DNA of 64,000 bases from a candidate division Zixibacteria bacterium RBG-1 (lineage in GTDB: Bacteria; Zixibacteria; MSB-5A5; DSPP01; RBG-1). Each line of letters begins with the position of its first letter. Position 1 is the stretch's first letter. Under the pieces are notes generated by a model. It worked only from the letters and a program-made list of their open reading frames with translations. It searched no databases and was not told the origin of the DNA. Shown here in pieces: positions 23,318 through 33,099 of the stretch. The DNA lies in contig AUYT01000001.1 in the NCBI GenBank assembly GCA_000447245.1, positions 166,825 to 230,824 of the forward strand, given 5' to 3'. A program made the translations under genes and the position numbers.

Positions 23318-24437
23318 ACTAAAAAACTTCTGGCACTGGATAATTTTTTTCGGTTCAGCCATAGCCGTATTTTTCAGCTCTATTCTTCTGATATTTTACA
23401 AAATAATCGATTGGCTGACCGAACTATTTTCCCGATTCAAACCAAGAAAAATTCTCTGGAGTTTGGTAGCGCTAGGAATCTTATTCTTATTTTCTCTTTT
23501 TTATTTCAGAGTGGTAACCTTACCCACGGGGAACCCTAGACCGGTCGCCATTATCATCAATCACGGCGATTCGGTGCAAAAAATAGCCCTGCAGCTGAAA
23601 GAAGCTCGGGTAATCTCCAATTCTAATTTTTTCATTTTGTTGTGTAAACTTTTCGATTGGGACCGGGAAATTCATGCCGGCCGCTACGATTTTTCGGACA
23701 ACTACAGCATCTTCAGGGTTTTAAGAAAGTTAACTCAAGGCGGAGCCACCGCTATCAATGTGGTAATCCCGGAAGGGGCCACTTTAAAACAGATTGCCGG
23801 AATTTTGCAGAACGAGATTAATCTGGATTCCAACTTGTTTGTGCAGATTGTCAGCAACCAAAGTTTTGTGGACAGTTTGAAAATCCCCGGCAAAACCCTG
23901 GAAGGGTATTTGTTTCCCAATACTTACAATTTTTACTGGCAGCAGGATATAAAATCTGTGATTTATAGGATGCTGGAGGAGTTCAGAAAAATAGTATATG
24001 ACAGTCTGAAATTCGTGGAAACCCCTCAACTCTCTTTGAAAAGACTGGTGACTCTGGCTTCTTTGATTGAAAAAGAATCCAAAAGGCCGGATGAACTGCC
24101 TTTAATTTCAGCAGTCTTTTACAACCGTCTGAAAATCGATATGCCCTTGCAATGTGACCCGACCGTCAGTTATGGTTTGGGGCTAAACCGGCCAGTCAAG
24201 CCCGTGGATTTGCAGGTAAAACATCCTTACAATACTTATATTTATTATGGCCTACCCCCCGGACCGATTTGCAATCCCGGAACCCTATCTTTGAGAGCGG
24301 TATTGACCCCGGCTCCGGTGAGTTATTTATATTTTGTAGCCAAACGGGATGGTTACCACATCTTTTCCAACACTCTGGATGAGCATAATCAGGCCATTTA
24401 CAATATGATAAAAGAGCGAAAAGCCGGCTTGAATTGA
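23289..24437 (+). CDS. mltG: Endolytic murein transglycosylase MltG
   Basis: Inner-membrane lytic transglycosylase that cuts nascent glycan strands. One membrane helix lies near residues 55-72 (ILWSLVALGILFLFSLFYF), preceded by another hydrophobic stretch at about 15-40. The YceG domain shows IPEGATLKQIA, LEGYLFPNTYNF, the catalytic Glu region LIEKESKRPDELPLISAVFYNRL, and QCDPTVSYGLG with PGPICNPG. The start overlaps the ruvX end, a common ruvX-mltG arrangement. Confidence 0.93.
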   Translation: MFTIKNLKNKLKNFWHWIIFFGSAIAVFFSSILLIFYKIIDWLTELFSRFKPRKILWSLVALGILFLFSLFYFRVVTLPTGNPRPVAIIINHGDSVQKIALQLKEARVISNSNFFILLCKLFDWDREIHAGRYDFSDNYSIFRVLRKLTQGGATAINVVIPEGATLKQIAGILQNEINLDSNLFVQIVSNQSFVDSLKIPGKTLEGYLFPNTYNFYWQQDIKSVIYRMLEEFRKIVYDSLKFVETPQLSLKRLVTLASLIEKESKRPDELPLISAVFYNRLKIDMPLQCDPTVSYGLGLNRPVKPVDLQVKHPYNTYIYYGLPPGPICNPGTLSLRAVLTPAPVSYLYFVAKRDGYHIFSNTLDEHNQAIYNMIKERKAGLN

Positions 24438-24547
24438 AAATCTGCTATTAACAAGTCAATATCCCTCCTCAAGTTAGAATTTCAGGTCCAACTTCTTCTC
24501 CCTACAAAAGAACGGGATGGTCAACATAGTTGACCCATTAAATTAAC

Positions 24548-24576
24548 TTGACAAGTTTTCTTTCGTAGTATATAGT
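24548..24576 (+). promoter_or_regulatory. Promoter of tRNA-fMet
   Basis: TTGACA (24548-24553), 17 bases, TATAGT (24571-24576). Transcription would start near 24583, leaving a 5' precursor of about 78 bases before the tRNA. Confidence 0.65.
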
Positions 24577-24660
24577 GTGTTAGGGTCTGTTTATTTTTTG
24601 CTGCAGATTCGCACTTTTTTCGTATTGTAGCTGTATTCAGAAATATCCAGCCAAACATAT

Positions 24661-24734
<74 letters not shown>

Positions 24735-24899
24735 CTTTTATTTAGCTGCCAAGACTTTGGGGGATAATAAACTATTGAAACTGCCCCAGAGGTAAAATTT
24801 TCCCATTTTTTAAATTGCTCCCATTGTGTTCCCATAACCCATTTTGGGCCAAATACAAAAAATATAAAGATTGGCAGATGCTCTTTCGATAACTAATAA

Positions 24900-25301
24900 G
24901 TGAGACGATTAAGTTCATTTATAGCTTATGCGGTTCTGGTTTCTGCCGTGTTAGCCCTGGGCGGCTGTGCCTCAGCCCAGGTCAGCTCCCAGAAGACTAA
25001 ACGGTATCAGCAAATCGGCCTGGCCTCGTATTACGCTCACAAGTTTCACGGCCGGGCTACCGCCAGCGGAGAAATCTATGATATGTATAAATTTACCGCC
25101 GCCCACCCCCAATTGCCGTTCGGCACCTTGGTCAAAGTTACCAATCTGAAGAACAAAAAGAGTGTGATTTTGAAAGTCAATGACCGCGGACCGGTGTCTA
25201 AAAAGAGAATTATCGACGTCTCCTACAAAGCCGCCCAGGAGCTGGGGTTTGTCCGAGAAGGACTGGTGAAAGTCCGTCTGGAGATTGTGAAAGCCAACTG
25301 A
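24900..25301 (+). CDS. rlpA: RlpA-family septal ring lytic transglycosylase lipoprotein
   Basis: A 133-residue outer-membrane-type lipoprotein; GTG start at 24900 gives a signal peptide with lipobox ALGGC at residues 19-23. The double-psi beta-barrel follows: GLASYYAHKFHGRATASGE, LPFGTLVKVTNLKNKKSV, and the catalytic-type NDRGP motif before RIIDVSYKAAQELG. Known RlpA proteins cut naked glycan strands at septa. It has no SPOR domain, so it is a short form. No good ribosome site is seen, and the gene lies about 165 bases after the tRNA. Confidence 0.88.
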   Translation: MRRLSSFIAYAVLVSAVLALGGCASAQVSSQKTKRYQQIGLASYYAHKFHGRATASGEIYDMYKFTAAHPQLPFGTLVKVTNLKNKKSVILKVNDRGPVSKKRIIDVSYKAAQELGFVREGLVKVRLEIVKAN

Positions 25302-25400
25302 CCAGAGGTAATTTGATTTTCTCTCGTGAAGTAGTGTAATTAAGTTGACCAAACCTCTTTTTTCTGCTTATTTATCATTTTGATACCACTTTTACCGAAA

Positions 25401-27446
25401 ATGAAAAATTATAGAAGACGACTGTTTTTTCTTATTCTCGTATCTACTTTTCTGGTTGCAGGTAATTTTAAAACTGGAAAAAGTGATACATTAATCCCCC
25501 AAAATTCGGTCTGGAAATATTTAGCCATTGACCAAGACCCGGACACAAATTGGAAAAAGCTTAGCTTCGATGATTCCGGCTGGCCTTCAGGACCAACTGT
25601 TTTGGGATATGGAGAAAGTTATATAGCCACCGTAGTTCCTTATGGTCCCGACTCTTTGAATAAATATATCACCGCCTATTTCCGAACCAGTTTTCAATTA
25701 GCCAGCGACCCGGCCCAGATTACTGCTTTATTTCTGGCAGTCAATTACGACGATGGAATTGTGGTTTACCTCAATGGTACAGAGGTGGCACGGCGGGGAC
25801 TTCCCGTTGGTACCATAACCTATTCAACTTTGGCTACTTCCCATGAAGGAGGCAGCTATGAGTCCATTGATATCTCCGCTTACAAGAATCTCTTGCTTTT
25901 AGGTGATAATTTTTTAGCAGTAGAAGTGCACCAAACCTCCGCATCTTCCAGTGATTTGGTCTGGGATGCGAGCCTGACTTCCTCTTCACAACAGACACAG
26001 TTTTTTTGGTCCGGAGCTGTCACGCCAACTTCGGTTGTGATTAAGGCCAAGCTGATACCGGATAGCTCCGTAGCCAGAATTGTGGTGAGCGAGCAGCCGG
26101 ATTTAAGTAATCCTTTTTACAGCGACTACGGGACCGCCATAACTTCCGACCGGTTTTTGAGATTTGATATTGATAGTTTGACTCCCAATACCCAGTATTA
26201 TTATGCCGTTGAAGTCAATAACGCAGTCGACACTTCTGTCACTGGCCGGTTTCACACTTTTTCACAAGATTCAGGTTCTTTTACTTTTGCCCTCGGCTCC
26301 TGTGCCCAGACCGGCTCCAATAGCCAGGTGTTTCAGACAATACTTAATCAAAACCCGCTCTTCTTTTTTCATTTAGGGGATTTCCATTATCAAAACATTG
26401 GAGTCAATGACCAGAATCTTTTTAGGCAGGCCTACGAAACGGTTTTGGCTTCCCCTAACCAGTCAGCTTTGTATCAGCAAGTCCCAATTGCCTACATCTG
26501 GGACGACCATGATTTCGGCCCCAATAATTCTGACTCCACCTCACCTAGCCGGACCGCTTCCCGCCTGACTTATCAGGAATATGTACCACACTATCCTTTG
26601 GTTTTTGGAACAGGAAACATCTCTATTAACTACAGCTTCGCAGTAGGCCGGGTGATGTTTATAGTTTGTGATTCCCGTTCAGCCCGCAGCCCTTTTTCAG
26701 CCACGGATAACAGCGCTAAAACTATGCTCGGTACTGCCCAAAAAGCTTGGTTCAAGCAAAAACTTTTGGAAGCCAAGTCCTCTCATCCCTTAATTGTGTG
26801 GGTGAATTCTTTGCCCTGGATAGGGGCAACCGGTGATGACGGCTGGTATCTTTACACCAACGAGCGGCGGGAAATAGCTAATTTCTTAAAAAATTATGAT
26901 GTCAAAAATTTGTGTATGATTTCCGGGGACGCCCATATGCTTGCCATTGATGATGGAACCAATAGCGATTATGCTACCGGAGGTGGGGCAGGATTTCCGG
27001 TCTTTCATGCCGCTTCTTTAGACCAAATTCCATCGATTAAAGGTGGACCATATAGTGAAGGAGCTTTCCCGGGAAGAGGGCAGTTCGGCTTGATGACGGT
27101 GAATGACCAGGGAGATAGCTTAGTTATTCAGTGGAGCGGGAGAGATTCGATTAATCAAGAGATTGTGGGATATTCTTTTTCAGTACCAACTTGTGTGGCT
27201 AAAGCAGGAGATGCTAATGCCGACCAAAATCTCAACTTAAGCGACATAATTTCTCTTGTTAATCATGTCTTCAAGCCCCAAGGATGTCCTACTCAACCTT
27301 ATATGTGCTGGATTTCTAATTTGTATTGCAGGGGAGATGTAACTGGAGATAGTAACGTAAATCTTTCAGATATAGTTTACCTGGTGAATTTTATTTTCAG
27401 AGGAACTGCTGCTCCGATAAAAACCGGAGTCTGTTGCTTACCTTAA
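25401..27446 (+). CDS. Secreted PhoD-like metallophosphatase with N-terminal jelly-roll domain and dockerin doublet
   Basis: A secreted alkaline phosphatase D-type phosphodiesterase or phosphatase. ATG 25401 gives signal peptide MKNYRRRLFFLILVSTFLVA; a TTG at 25380 is also in frame but less likely. Residues 30-195 form a galactose-binding-like beta domain (WKKLSFDDSGW, VNYDDGIVVYLNGTEVARRG). A PhoD N-terminal Fn3-like domain follows (SVVIKAKLIPDSS, LTPNTQYYYAVEV), then the metallophosphatase core: LGSCAQTG, HLGDFHYQN, WDDHDFGPN, and ISGDAHM. The C-terminus has VAKAGDANADQNLNLSDIIS and CRGDVTGDSNVNLSDIVYL repeats and ends GVCCLP. The dockerin spacer is longer than in its neighbours. Confidence 0.85.
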   Translation: MKNYRRRLFFLILVSTFLVAGNFKTGKSDTLIPQNSVWKYLAIDQDPDTNWKKLSFDDSGWPSGPTVLGYGESYIATVVPYGPDSLNKYITAYFRTSFQLASDPAQITALFLAVNYDDGIVVYLNGTEVARRGLPVGTITYSTLATSHEGGSYESIDISAYKNLLLLGDNFLAVEVHQTSASSSDLVWDASLTSSSQQTQFFWSGAVTPTSVVIKAKLIPDSSVARIVVSEQPDLSNPFYSDYGTAITSDRFLRFDIDSLTPNTQYYYAVEVNNAVDTSVTGRFHTFSQDSGSFTFALGSCAQTGSNSQVFQTILNQNPLFFFHLGDFHYQNIGVNDQNLFRQAYETVLASPNQSALYQQVPIAYIWDDHDFGPNNSDSTSPSRTASRLTYQEYVPHYPLVFGTGNISINYSFAVGRVMFIVCDSRSARSPFSATDNSAKTMLGTAQKAWFKQKLLEAKSSHPLIVWVNSLPWIGATGDDGWYLYTNERREIANFLKNYDVKNLCMISGDAHMLAIDDGTNSDYATGGGAGFPVFHAASLDQIPSIKGGPYSEGAFPGRGQFGLMTVNDQGDSLVIQWSGRDSINQEIVGYSFSVPTCVAKAGDANADQNLNLSDIISLVNHVFKPQGCPTQPYMCWISNLYCRGDVTGDSNVNLSDIVYLVNFIFRGTAAPIKTGVCCLP

Positions 27447-27483
27447 CAAGTATCATTACTTAAACAAATAATCTACTGATTGT

Positions 27484-29406
27484 TTAGCTTTTCTTACTTT
27501 TAATATAATTCAATAATCCCCCCGCCAAAACAATCTCCCGGTTTCTTTCAGTCAGATTAATTTTTAGCTCAATCCGATTCCCGTTAACTTCAGCTAAAAT
27601 TCTATCTTTGCTTTTCACAATCCCAGGCACATTCCTTAAAACAATCTTTTCTCCTTGCTGCAGCATTTCATAATCTTTAGAATTGGCAAATTCAAAAGGT
27701 AAAATCCCGAAATTGATTAAGTTTCCCCTGTGAATCCTGGCGTAAGATTTGGCAATCACCGCTTGTATTCCCAGATACATCGGGACTATAGCGGCATGCT
27801 CTCGGGAAGAACCTTGTCCATAATTTTCACCGGCCACAATAAAGCCACCCTGTTTTTCTTTGACTCTTTTCACAAAACCGGGGTCAAGATAAAAAAACAT
27901 GAATTCGCTGATACCTGGAATGTTACTTCTTAAGGGTAAAATTTTTGCTCCGGCCGGCAAGATTTCATCGGTGCTGATATTATCTTTTAATTTGATTATC
28001 ACTTCCCCTTCTAAAATCTCTCTCAAAGGTTCTTGGATAGGCAAAGGTTGTATGTTAGGACCTCGGACAATTTCTACTTTATCTGGGTCTTTGGCTGGTG
28101 GTAGAAAGTGAGTATCATCAATGTAAAATTTGGTAGGCATTTTTATTCTTGGTGGCTTGCCTAACTTTCTGGGGTCGGTAATTACTCCTTTTAAAGCAGT
28201 AGCAGCGGCAACTTCCGGACTGGTTAAATAAACCTGGTCATCAGCTGTTCCGCTTCGACCTGGGAAATTTCGGTTAAAGGTTCGGACTGAAATTCCCCCA
28301 GAAGGAGGAGCCATCCCCATACCAATACAGGGACCGCAGGCAACTTCTAAACCTCTGGCACCGGCTTTAATCATTTCAGATAAAGCCCCATTTTGAGTAA
28401 CCATTACCAAAACCTGCCTGCTTCCAGGAGAGATGGTGAGCTGTAAACCCGGATTAATTTTTTTATTCTTTAAAACTTCCGCTATTACCATTAAATCCAC
28501 GAAGGAGGAGTTGACTGAACTTCCTACTGCCACTTGCCTGACCTCAGTTCCTTCTACTTCTCGGACCGGCACTACATTATCTGGATTGTGAGGCTTAGCT
28601 ATCAATGGCTCTAATTTGGATAAATCTAATTCTATCTGACCATCATACTTGGCATCTTTATCGGGAAGTAGGAATTTAAAATCTTTCAGGCGGTTTTGGG
28701 CTTTTAAAAAGTTTTGAGTTCGTTCGTCTGCTGGAAAAACTGAAGTTGTCAAACCTAACTCCGCTCCCATATTGGCTATAGTTGAACGTTGAGGGACTGT
28801 TAGCTTGGCTAAACTCGGTCCTCCAAATTCAAAAATCTTTCCTAAGCCACCTTTGACCGTCAATCTTCTGAGTAATTCTAAGATAATATCTTTGGCAGAG
28901 CACCAAGCCGGTAAAGTTCCTTTTAAACTCACCAAATGAATCTCTGGCATAATTAAGCTATATGGTTCACCAGCCATGGCTAAAGCCACTTCACAGCCAC
29001 CAGCTCCGATAGCTATCATTCCTAAGGCACCGGCCTGACAAGTGTGGCTATCTGCCCCCAACATAGTCTGTCCCGGGATATCAAATCTTTCTAAATGGGC
29101 CTGATGGGAGATGCCGTTGCCGGGACGAGAGTAATATAATCCGTATTTAGCCGCCATAGTTTGCAAAAACAAATGGTCATCGGCATTTTCAAATCCGGTT
29201 TGAAGCATGTTGTGGTCCACATAAGCCGTGGCTCTTTTAACTTTAACTCTGGGGACATCTAACGTTTCAAATTCCAGCATTGCCATAGTCCCAGTGGCAT
29301 CTTGCAGAAGAGTTTGGTCAATTTTGAGGGCAATTTCTTGACCGGGGACCGTTTTCCCTTCTACTAGGTGAGCTTCTATAATTTTTTGGGCAATATTTTT
29401 GGCCAT
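27484..29406 (-). CDS. acn: Aconitate hydratase (single-chain, Aquifex-type)
   Basis: Interconverts citrate and isocitrate in the TCA cycle. A 640-residue protein with the LeuC-like part first and the swivelling LeuD-like domain last. Cluster ligands are intact: GADSHTCQAGALG (first Cys, about residue 120) and ACGPCIGMG (about 355-363). Substrate arginines are in TFNRNFPGRSGTADDQVYL, and the swivel loop is GQGSSREHAAIVP. An ATG start is preceded only by AT-rich sequence. It is the functional counterpart of the dead aconitase-like domain at 6423-7964. Confidence 0.95.
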   Translation of the reverse strand: MAKNIAQKIIEAHLVEGKTVPGQEIALKIDQTLLQDATGTMAMLEFETLDVPRVKVKRATAYVDHNMLQTGFENADDHLFLQTMAAKYGLYYSRPGNGISHQAHLERFDIPGQTMLGADSHTCQAGALGMIAIGAGGCEVALAMAGEPYSLIMPEIHLVSLKGTLPAWCSAKDIILELLRRLTVKGGLGKIFEFGGPSLAKLTVPQRSTIANMGAELGLTTSVFPADERTQNFLKAQNRLKDFKFLLPDKDAKYDGQIELDLSKLEPLIAKPHNPDNVVPVREVEGTEVRQVAVGSSVNSSFVDLMVIAEVLKNKKINPGLQLTISPGSRQVLVMVTQNGALSEMIKAGARGLEVACGPCIGMGMAPPSGGISVRTFNRNFPGRSGTADDQVYLTSPEVAAATALKGVITDPRKLGKPPRIKMPTKFYIDDTHFLPPAKDPDKVEIVRGPNIQPLPIQEPLREILEGEVIIKLKDNISTDEILPAGAKILPLRSNIPGISEFMFFYLDPGFVKRVKEKQGGFIVAGENYGQGSSREHAAIVPMYLGIQAVIAKSYARIHRGNLINFGILPFEFANSKDYEMLQQGEKIVLRNVPGIVKSKDRILAEVNGNRIELKINLTERNREIVLAGGLLNYIKSKKS

Positions 29407-29523
29407 ATTTTATCCTGTAATTTTTTTATTTTTATAATCGGTTTTTTTAAATAAACTCCTACTATAAAAATATATTTTTGTGCTGTAAAAATCAAGTGTA
29501 GATATGTCAAAACCGAGATTCTG

Positions 29524-29552
29524 TTGACTTTAGAAACAGAAGTCGCTATATT
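29524..29552 (+). promoter_or_regulatory. Promoter of the DUF899 gene
   Basis: TTGACT (29524-29529), 17 bases, TATATT (29547-29552). It leaves a leader of about 45 bases with GGAG before ATG 29603. Confidence 0.6.
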
Positions 29553-29602
29553 GAAAAACAATCAGTTTTTAAATAATTTCAGTCAAAACCAAGGAGCAAG
29601 TC

Positions 29603-30106
29603 ATGAAAGCCAAAAAAAATTTAAAACAAGCAGTTAAGGATTACAATTTACTGGACCAAAGGGGGAGAAAAATAAAATTTTCCAGCTTGTTCGGTAAAAA
29701 AGAGGATTTGATTTTGATTCATAATATGGGGAAAGCCTGCACTTACTGCACTATGTGGGCAGATGGATTTAACGGGGTAGTGCCACATTTGGAAAACCGA
29801 GCTGCTTTTGCCGTAGTCTCACCCGACCCACCAGTAGTTCAGAAAAAATTTTATAACAGCCGGAACTGGAAATTCAAAATGTTTTCTTCTAAAGGGAGTA
29901 GCTTTGCCAAGGATCTAGGGTATGAAACCAAAGCCGGAGAGCCTCAACCCGGGGTTTCCGTTTTTTATAAAAACAAATCCGGAAAAATGATCCGGGTGGC
30001 TAAAGATTATTTCGGACCCGGCGACCCCTATTGCTTAGTCTGGCATTTATTTGGTCTGTTACCCGGCGGTCCCAAGGGCTGGCATCCTCAATATAAATAC
30101 AGGTAA
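29603..30106 (+). CDS. DUF899-family thioredoxin-like protein
   Basis: A 167-residue cytoplasmic thioredoxin-fold protein of the DUF899 type. It shows LLDQRGRKIKFSSLFGKKED, the family segment HNMGKACTYCTMWADGFNG with a CxxC pair at a redox-site-like position, and ends LLPGGPKGWHPQYKY. The biochemical role of this family is not settled. It has its own promoter and ribosome site and stands between aconitase (opposite strand) and coaX. Confidence 0.85.
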   Translation: MKAKKNLKQAVKDYNLLDQRGRKIKFSSLFGKKEDLILIHNMGKACTYCTMWADGFNGVVPHLENRAAFAVVSPDPPVVQKKFYNSRNWKFKMFSSKGSSFAKDLGYETKAGEPQPGVSVFYKNKSGKMIRVAKDYFGPGDPYCLVWHLFGLLPGGPKGWHPQYKYR

Positions 30107-30155
30107 GGCTCTTTGTTTATACTATCAATTTAATCATCCCTCTGAAAAGATTCTC

Positions 30156-30183
30156 TTGACAGCATTTATTCTAACTTTATCTT
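30156..30183 (+). promoter_or_regulatory. Leaderless-type promoter of coaX
   Basis: TTGACA (30156-30161), 16 bases, TATCTT (30178-30183), ATG 30190 six bases later; no ribosome site. Confidence 0.5.
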
Positions 30184-30189
30184 CACTCT

Positions 30190-30963
30190 ATGCTTTTAGC
30201 CATTGATATTGGCAATTCCAATACTGTAATCGGTTGTTTTCAGGGAAAAAAGTTAAGCAACTTTTTTAGAATCAGCTCTCATCCCAACCAGACTCCGGAT
30301 GAAGTTTATTTAATTTTAAAGAATCTTTTAAATCAAAAAAGTTTGGGAAAAATTAAAGCCGGAATCATCTGCTCCGTTGTCCCCTCATTGATTACGGTTT
30401 ACTTAGAGATGTTACAGAAATATTTAAAAATTAAACCAGTCATTGTGAGTTCCAATCTACCTTTAGGAATCAAAATTCTCTACACTGATCCTGCTCAAGT
30501 AGGAGCTGACCGTTTAGCCAACGCTGTAGCGGCTTGGAAATTGTATGGTGGACCTACAATTGTGGTGGATTTAGGAACCGCTACTACTTTTGATGTGATT
30601 TCTGCTAAGGGGGAATACGTTGGTGGAGCAATCTGTCCGGGGATTGAAACTTCGGCAGTGGATTTATTCCGAAGGGCGGCCCAGCTTTTTAAAGTGAAAT
30701 TAGAAAGACCTGAAAGGGTCATTGGGAAAACCACAGAAGAGTCTTTGCGTTCTGGAATTATTTTTGGGACAGCTGGTCAGATTGACGGGATGGTGGAAAA
30801 AATTGAAAATGAGCTGGGGAAAAAATGCAAAGTGATTGCCACCGGTGGTCTGGCACCTCTGGTTTTTGGCTTATCCAAAAAAATCCAGAAAATGAATTTG
30901 AGCTTGACCCTGGAGGGATTGAGGTTGATATATGAAAAATGCCAGTCAACCTCAAAAATTTAA
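30190..30963 (+). CDS. coaX: Type III pantothenate kinase
   Basis: First step of coenzyme A synthesis, phosphorylating pantothenate. The ASKHA-fold motifs are clear: MLLAIDIGNSNTVIGCF (phosphate 1), GADRLANAVAAW, VVDLGTATTFDVIS (phosphate 2), GGAICPGIETS, and IATGGLAP (adenosine). Length of 257 residues is normal for the type. The start sits at the expected transcription start of the upstream promoter. Confidence 0.95.
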   Translation: MLLAIDIGNSNTVIGCFQGKKLSNFFRISSHPNQTPDEVYLILKNLLNQKSLGKIKAGIICSVVPSLITVYLEMLQKYLKIKPVIVSSNLPLGIKILYTDPAQVGADRLANAVAAWKLYGGPTIVVDLGTATTFDVISAKGEYVGGAICPGIETSAVDLFRRAAQLFKVKLERPERVIGKTTEESLRSGIIFGTAGQIDGMVEKIENELGKKCKVIATGGLAPLVFGLSKKIQKMNLSLTLEGLRLIYEKCQSTSKI

Positions 30964-30977
30964 AAATCAAATAATAT

Positions 30978-31058
30978 AGGTCGGGTGCAGGGACCCGACC
31001 TACCCCAAAGATAGCCACACCATTAATGGGTAGCTCTGGGTCCCCGAACCCAGAGCTA
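30978..31058. repeat. Double-hairpin intergenic element (family E) between convergent genes
   Basis: AGGTCGGGT (30978-30986) pairs with ACCCGACCT (30993-31001), and TAGCTCTGGGT (31031-31041) with ACCCAGAGCTA (31048-31058), with GACCTACCCC and ATGGGT between them. The same layout recurs at 34745-34806. It may act as a bidirectional terminator for coaX and the convergent gene. Confidence 0.65.
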
Positions 31059-31066
31059 TGCATAAT

Positions 31067-32893
31067 CTATTTCTGTAATTCTTGTTGAACTTTCGCTTCC
31101 TCGTGTCTTTTTTCAATCTCCTGCCACAGCTCCGGATATAAATTAGGGTCATCCATTCCCAAAGTTGTCTGCGGTAATCTCTGGTTTTCATAACCTTTTC
31201 TTTTGGCAATTATTCGAAAAGAAAATTGCGCATTGCTGTTTCCACTTTTAAGCTCAGTTACATCAAAACCAGTCGTCCCTTTAACCACATAAACTCCATT
31301 ACAATCCCCTTCTAATTGGACAAATACTTTCATCGGGTTTAGGGTGTTAATTGTAACAGTTTCCAAAAACAGTGGGTCAAGCTCAATATGAGCATTCCCG
31401 TTCACAAGTTCTCCTTCACCAAAATCTTCAAACCAGACTTCTGGGGATTCAATAGTATAATACAGCTTTTCACCAGAAGAGGTCTTCACAACTGCTGACT
31501 TAGTGCCAGAGGCAGCAAAATCGCCTGCCGCATAAACTGCGGCACCAAGACCACCAGCTGCTTCAGCACCGTAAACCCCATAATGTGCCGCTGTTCCACC
31601 AGCAAAGGCTAAAAAGTATCCAGCGTAGGCAAGCCCAGTGGAAGTATTGCTAGCAGTAACATAAGAGCCATAGGTGGAAGCGGAAGAGGAACCACTACCT
31701 TCAGCAAGAACACCGTAATGAGTCCCTGTTCCAGAGGAATTGGTGGTAAAGAATCCACCGTAGGCAGCGCCTGTGGAGGAAAAATTGCTAAAGGCTAAAC
31801 CATATGAGCCATAGGTGGCAGCGGAAGTGGAACCATAACCTTCAGCACGAACACCGTAATGAGGCCCTGTGCCAGTGGGATTGGCGTAAAAAAGTCCACC
31901 ATAGGCAGGACCTGCGCCAGTATTGTCAGCTAAACCATAGGAGCCAACGGCCGAATTTGCAGAGGAAGCATAACCTTCAGCACGAACACCGAAATGACTC
32001 CCTGTTCCAGAAGAACTGGTGGCAAAGTATCCACCGTAGGCCTCACCACTGGAGGAATTAGCTGAGCCTTGGATACCATAAAGAGGGCCGAAACTTCCTG
32101 AAACTTTACCTAAAAAAGCTGTGCCAAAAGTAGAGACCACGCTATCCGGTCCAGTTACATTCACATATTTACTACTTAAAGTGCTTGCCCCTTCATATAA
32201 ATCAACAGCCACCCCAGAACGCCCATAATCAGTAGCAGTATTTAGAAAATCGGTAGAATTCAAACCATCCAACAGGTCTGCATTCAGACCACTCCCAGAA
32301 GTATCATTCTGCGAAGTCCAAGCTGTGCCAAGAACTTTAGAAGGAGAAATATTTGCAGAATTTGAAATATCTAAATCGACTATGGTTCCATTCTGAATAT
32401 CGACAGATGTAATGGTGTGCGTGTGTGATAAGGCGGCATAGTCGCTATTATGATTATGGGTAATAAGTGCAACATCCGACGGTATTAAAGTCCCCAATTT
32501 CTCCGCACTTTGAGCCAAATCAGCCACGTAGCTATAAGGTACCGACACCAACTGCCTTCGGGGAGTTATCTCTGGGTTTCCTGCAACCTGTATCCCTAAC
32601 CATCTTAATGAATCATCAAACACAGATTCGGGTATAGGAATGGCTGAACCCAAAAGATGAGTAAAAAGCCCTCCTGAAATTGCAATCAACTGTCCCTCCT
32701 GCCAGAGAATGTTCCCACCACTCGCAGCATCATAAATCCTAAAGGTAATTGAGTAGTTCCCATCCGGGTAAGGATTCCCTAAAGAATCTTTGAGAATACC
32801 CTGAAAGTTAATCTGCTTTGGAATATCAGCCCAGGCAGCTGAACAGAAAATTAAAAAAACAACTGCGGTTAAAAAGAATTTAATGTGATTCAT
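31067..32893 (-). CDS. Secreted repeat-rich surface protein
   Basis: About 608 residues from ATG 32893, which has AAGGAGG upstream and a signal peptide (MNHIKFFLTAVVFLIFCSAA); an in-frame ATG at 32923 is less likely. Residues 25-115 (PKQINFQGILKDSLGNPYPD, SVPYSYVADLAQSAEKLG) form the N-terminal domain common to tail-fibre-like or collar surface proteins of FCB bacteria. A middle part holds six Ala/Ser/Gly-rich repeats of about 36 residues (YGGxFxTxSSGTGxHYGVRAEG). The C-terminal domain (from about residue 470) has no recognised family. No dockerin is present. It may form a fibre or filament. Confidence 0.8.
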   Translation of the reverse strand: MNHIKFFLTAVVFLIFCSAAWADIPKQINFQGILKDSLGNPYPDGNYSITFRIYDAASGGNILWQEGQLIAISGGLFTHLLGSAIPIPESVFDDSLRWLGIQVAGNPEITPRRQLVSVPYSYVADLAQSAEKLGTLIPSDVALITHNHNSDYAALSHTHTITSVDIQNGTIVDLDISNSANISPSKVLGTAWTSQNDTSGSGLNADLLDGLNSTDFLNTATDYGRSGVAVDLYEGASTLSSKYVNVTGPDSVVSTFGTAFLGKVSGSFGPLYGIQGSANSSSGEAYGGYFATSSSGTGSHFGVRAEGYASSANSAVGSYGLADNTGAGPAYGGLFYANPTGTGPHYGVRAEGYGSTSAATYGSYGLAFSNFSSTGAAYGGFFTTNSSGTGTHYGVLAEGSGSSSASTYGSYVTASNTSTGLAYAGYFLAFAGGTAAHYGVYGAEAAGGLGAAVYAAGDFAASGTKSAVVKTSSGEKLYYTIESPEVWFEDFGEGELVNGNAHIELDPLFLETVTINTLNPMKVFVQLEGDCNGVYVVKGTTGFDVTELKSGNSNAQFSFRIIAKRKGYENQRLPQTTLGMDDPNLYPELWQEIEKRHEEAKVQQELQK

Positions 32894-33099
32894 TTTACTC
32901 CTCCTTAAAAGGTTAAAGTTCATTCTTTAAATCTTCATAGCGGAAAGAAATTAAATTCCCTAGGTAAATTCCCGACCCACTGTTTTAATTTTGGAAATTA
33001 TGTATAATCTACAGAAAGCCAAAACAGATGTCAATTCCAAAAGATTTCTCTTGCCAAATTTTCAGAAAAACCCTTTATTTAACTGATTTAAAAGAGGGT

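Noticed and set aside
33028-33099. Extended parA N-terminus from ATG 33028
   Set aside because: The added 24 residues do not match ParA, and the family start MGKIIAFCNQKGG fits ATG 33100.
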